Assembly (NCBI RefSeq): GCF_036325985.1 | Contig: NZ_JAUHLI010000010.1 | Coordinates: forward strand, 116,465 to 180,464 | DNA: 64,000 nucleotides | Direction: 5' to 3' | DNA from: Alkalimonas cellulosilytica | Lineage (GTDB): Bacteria; Pseudomonadota; Gammaproteobacteria; Enterobacterales; Alteromonadaceae | Shown here: positions 62,407 to 64,000 of the stretch, in pieces | Position numbering within the stretch: position 1 is the first letter of the stretch | Layout of the letters: the number at the start of each line of letters is the position of its first letter | Made by a program: the position numbers and the translations under genes | Notes under the pieces: model-generated | Seen by the model: only the letters and a program-made list of their open reading frames with translations | What the model was told of the DNA's origin: nothing | Databases searched by the model: none

Positions 62407-62423
62407 TTGTGTATAAGAGACAG

Positions 62424-62433
62424 GCTCCAAGGC
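62424..62433. repeat. Right target-site duplication of the IS remnant
   Basis: GCTCCAAGGC, identical to 61219-61228. With the flanks GGTAGCCA (61211) and TGGCTACC (62434) it rebuilds a perfect 10-bp hairpin with loop TCCAAG at the pre-insertion site. Confidence 0.85.
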
Positions 62434-62449
62434 TGGCTACCGTTACTTA

Positions 62450-62480
62450 CAAGTTACCAATACTCTTAATGGGTAACTTC
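62450..62480. repeat. Inverted repeat downstream of tyrS
   Basis: AAGTTACC - 12 bases - GGGTAACTT. No T-tract. The rest of 62434-62580 shows nothing else that I can support. Confidence 0.45.
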
Positions 62481-62580
62481 ACTCCTAGCCAAATTAAGGC
62501 GTATACCCACACCGCAAGTTTGTAACGGTGTCGCATATGCTTTATTTGTATTAAAGCTTCCGGGCATTAATCAATGTGCA

Positions 62581-63834
62581 CTACGCGGCCAGAAGGACGA
62601 ATTGCTTTCTCCCCCTTTGCAGAAGCCAGTATTTTTCATACAGCGGCAAACCAAGCTGACATTGTGCGGTACTTGCTCTTTTTCCATTCACGGAAATTGC
62701 CCCCTCTGCTATGAGTTCGCGAGCTGCACGTTTTGATATTGCCAAACCACTCTGAACAACGGCGTCAACTAAATTCAATCCTGCAATTTGCTTAGTAGGC
62801 AGACCATCAAGTTGTAACTGCATTATTTCATTTAATTGCAGCTCATTCACCTCACCATGAAACAAAGCTTTGCTAATCCGTTGTGCACTAGCTAAACCAG
62901 CCTCACCATGGACGAAACGAGTCAACTCCTCCGCCAAGACATGTTGTGCCTGCGGCTTTGACTGACTTGACTTATCATGTGCTTGAAGTCGTGCAATTTC
63001 ATCACAACTTATAAAGGTGTAGTAATGTAAAAAGCGATAAACGTCTGCATCCGGCGTATTCAACCAGAATTGATAGAAAGCATAAGGAGACGTTTTACCT
63101 GCATCTAACCACACCGTACCAGTTTCGGATTTACCAAATTTTGTCCCGTCTGATTTTGTTATGATCGGAAGCGTCAAACCAAAGACATCACTGCCATTTC
63201 GCCGACGGGTAAAGTCGATACCTCCCAGAATATTTCCCCATTGGTCGTTACCACCAACCTGTAAACAACAACCGAACCGGCGGTTCAACTCTGCGAAATC
63301 ATAGGACTGCAGCAAACTATAACTAAACTCGGTAAAAGATATACCCTGGTCGGGGCGTTGCAAACGCTGTCTGACTGATTCCCGGTTTAGCATGTTATTG
63401 ATAGAAAAGTGTTTTCCAACGTCGCGGAAAAATGTAATTACGTTAACCTCGTTAAGCCAGTCTGCATTGTTTACCAGCGTCAGCGGCTCTCTTAATTTAG
63501 GCAACATTAAATCTAGAATTTGAGTAGCCAGTTCATTTACCCAGTTAGAGACTGTTGTCGTACTGTTCAGGCTTCGCTCTATCGCTTTAAAACTTGGATC
63601 ACCGATCAGACCGGTAGCCCCACCAAGCAATACGATAATCCTATGACCTGCATCTTGAAATCGCTTGAGTAAGATTAACGGTACTAAATGCCCAATGTGT
63701 AGACTTCCGGCTGTAGGGTCAAAGCCACAGTATACAACCTGAGGTGTGCACAACAGCGCTTTGATGGCATTGATATCTGTCGCTTGGGCAATTAAGCCCC
63801 TACATTCCAAATCTTCTATCAGTGTAGTGTTCAT
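62581..63834 (-). CDS. tyrS: Tyrosyl-tRNA synthetase
   Basis: A 417-residue class I synthetase of the E. coli type. The HIGH motif is HIGHLVPLI (about residue 45), ALYCGFDPTA-like VVYCGFDPTAGSLHIGH precedes it, VGGNDQWGNI binds tyrosine, and the KMSKS equivalent is KFGKS (E. coli KFGKT). The S4 RNA-binding domain is at the end (SKRAARELIAEGAISVNGKRA). AGGG before ATG 63834 supports this start; a TTG two codons upstream is less likely. It is more AT-rich by eye than the left-hand backbone and sits just past the mobile remnant, so it could be a second copy. The 166 bases after its start (63835-64000) hold no recognisable gene. Confidence 0.95.
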   Translation of the reverse strand: MNTTLIEDLECRGLIAQATDINAIKALLCTPQVVYCGFDPTAGSLHIGHLVPLILLKRFQDAGHRIIVLLGGATGLIGDPSFKAIERSLNSTTTVSNWVNELATQILDLMLPKLREPLTLVNNADWLNEVNVITFFRDVGKHFSINNMLNRESVRQRLQRPDQGISFTEFSYSLLQSYDFAELNRRFGCCLQVGGNDQWGNILGGIDFTRRRNGSDVFGLTLPIITKSDGTKFGKSETGTVWLDAGKTSPYAFYQFWLNTPDADVYRFLHYYTFISCDEIARLQAHDKSSQSKPQAQHVLAEELTRFVHGEAGLASAQRISKALFHGEVNELQLNEIMQLQLDGLPTKQIAGLNLVDAVVQSGLAISKRAARELIAEGAISVNGKRASTAQCQLGLPLYEKYWLLQRGRKQFVLLAA

Positions 63835-64000
63835 TTTCAACCCTGCTCTGTTGAATCAAAAATACAACACTAAACAGTTAACCGGATTGGTTCTATGTCC
63901 CTTTAGGGATAGTTTTTGCAATTAGTCTGGCGAGTGCGTTATCAGATGATTGAGGAATAACTTAAACAACTCACTGATTGAATTAACTCGTAATTGGGTG

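Larger units (their letters stand above)
61229..62423 (-). mobile_element. IS4-family (IS50/Tn5-like) remnant carrying a truncated group II intron
   Basis: The left end CTGTCTCTTGATCACAAGT and the right end (reverse strand) CTGTCTCTTATACACAAAT resemble the inside and outside ends of IS50/Tn5. A 10-bp target duplication GCTCCAAGGC flanks both. Inside, on the minus strand, come a terminator hairpin, the 5' part of a group II intron and a chimeric frame that ends in the transposase C-terminus. The 1195-bp element has lost the transposase N-terminus and the intron 3' half by one deletion, so neither part can move alone. Confidence 0.85.

Noticed and set aside
62405..62423. Similarity of the sequence CTGTCTCTTATACACA to the mosaic end used in sequencing-library adapters
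   Set aside because: It differs from the adapter at the inner two bases, lies inside continuous sequence, and is matched by a second, different Tn5-like end at 61229 and by a 10-bp target duplication. A natural IS end explains it better than contamination.

Overview
The window looks like the chromosome of a free-living gammaproteobacterium of the Alteromonadales/Chromatiaceae kind (Rheinheimera- or Alishewanella-like; an inference from gene content, not a proven assignment). Pointers are the YihG-type acyltransferases, biosynthetic SpeA next to SpeE, a bifunctional ArgA, a TonB receptor paired with a tryptophan-halogenase-family flavoprotein, and an Aer-like chemoreceptor coupled to a c-di-GMP phosphodiesterase. 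I found no rRNA, tRNA or CRISPR array.

Layout. 1-13412 is housekeeping backbone: 5' end of ilvI, cnoX-like chaperone, a CheY-like regulator, a methyltransferase, two tandem YihG-family acyltransferases, speA, speE, an OmpA-type lipoprotein, proB, a large secreted hydrolase-like protein and argA. 13413-18236 is a compact class II microcin-type bacteriocin locus: membrane fusion protein, a 117-residue precursor with a double-glycine leader, a 55-residue two-helix membrane protein (candidate immunity), a C39-peptidase ABC exporter, and a second 65-residue two-helix protein. The two small membrane genes and the precursor are easily missed. 18237-20458 is a DUF350/DUF1190/glutathionylspermidine-synthase-like operon. 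20737-26625 holds two secreted peptidases (M13, S9) and an unknown membrane-anchored protein. 26646-33533 is a maltodextrin module: malQ diverges from a TonB receptor plus a halogenase-family gene, with two near-identical ATACGTAT-centred palindromes between them that look like LacI-family (MalR-type) operators. 33773-37644 has an unknown protein, a CynX-type MFS pump with a divergent MarR regulator and a shared palindrome, and a decayed gene. 37645-41619 is the PAS-GGDEF-EAL / PAS-chemoreceptor pair.

41981-55565 is a complete phosphonate (C-P lyase) cluster. One arm (minus) runs phnD-phnC-phnE1-phnE2-porin; the other (plus) runs phnF-G-H-I-J-K-L-M-N-P plus an EamA transporter. The divergent region carries a good Pho box and candidate PhnF operators. 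55914-61187 is a TetR-regulated RND efflux operon. Both blocks look more AT-rich by eye than the left half and may be acquired.

61229-62423 is a degenerate nested mobile element: Tn5-like IS4-family ends with a 10-bp target duplication, enclosing the 5' half of a class-C-type group II intron that sits right after a terminator hairpin. Its reverse-transcriptase frame is fused in frame to the last ~50 residues of the IS transposase. The element split a perfect hairpin in the target. Beyond it, tyrS (62581-63834) is complete. The most likely new biology is the bacteriocin locus; the most unusual structure is the intron/IS chimera.
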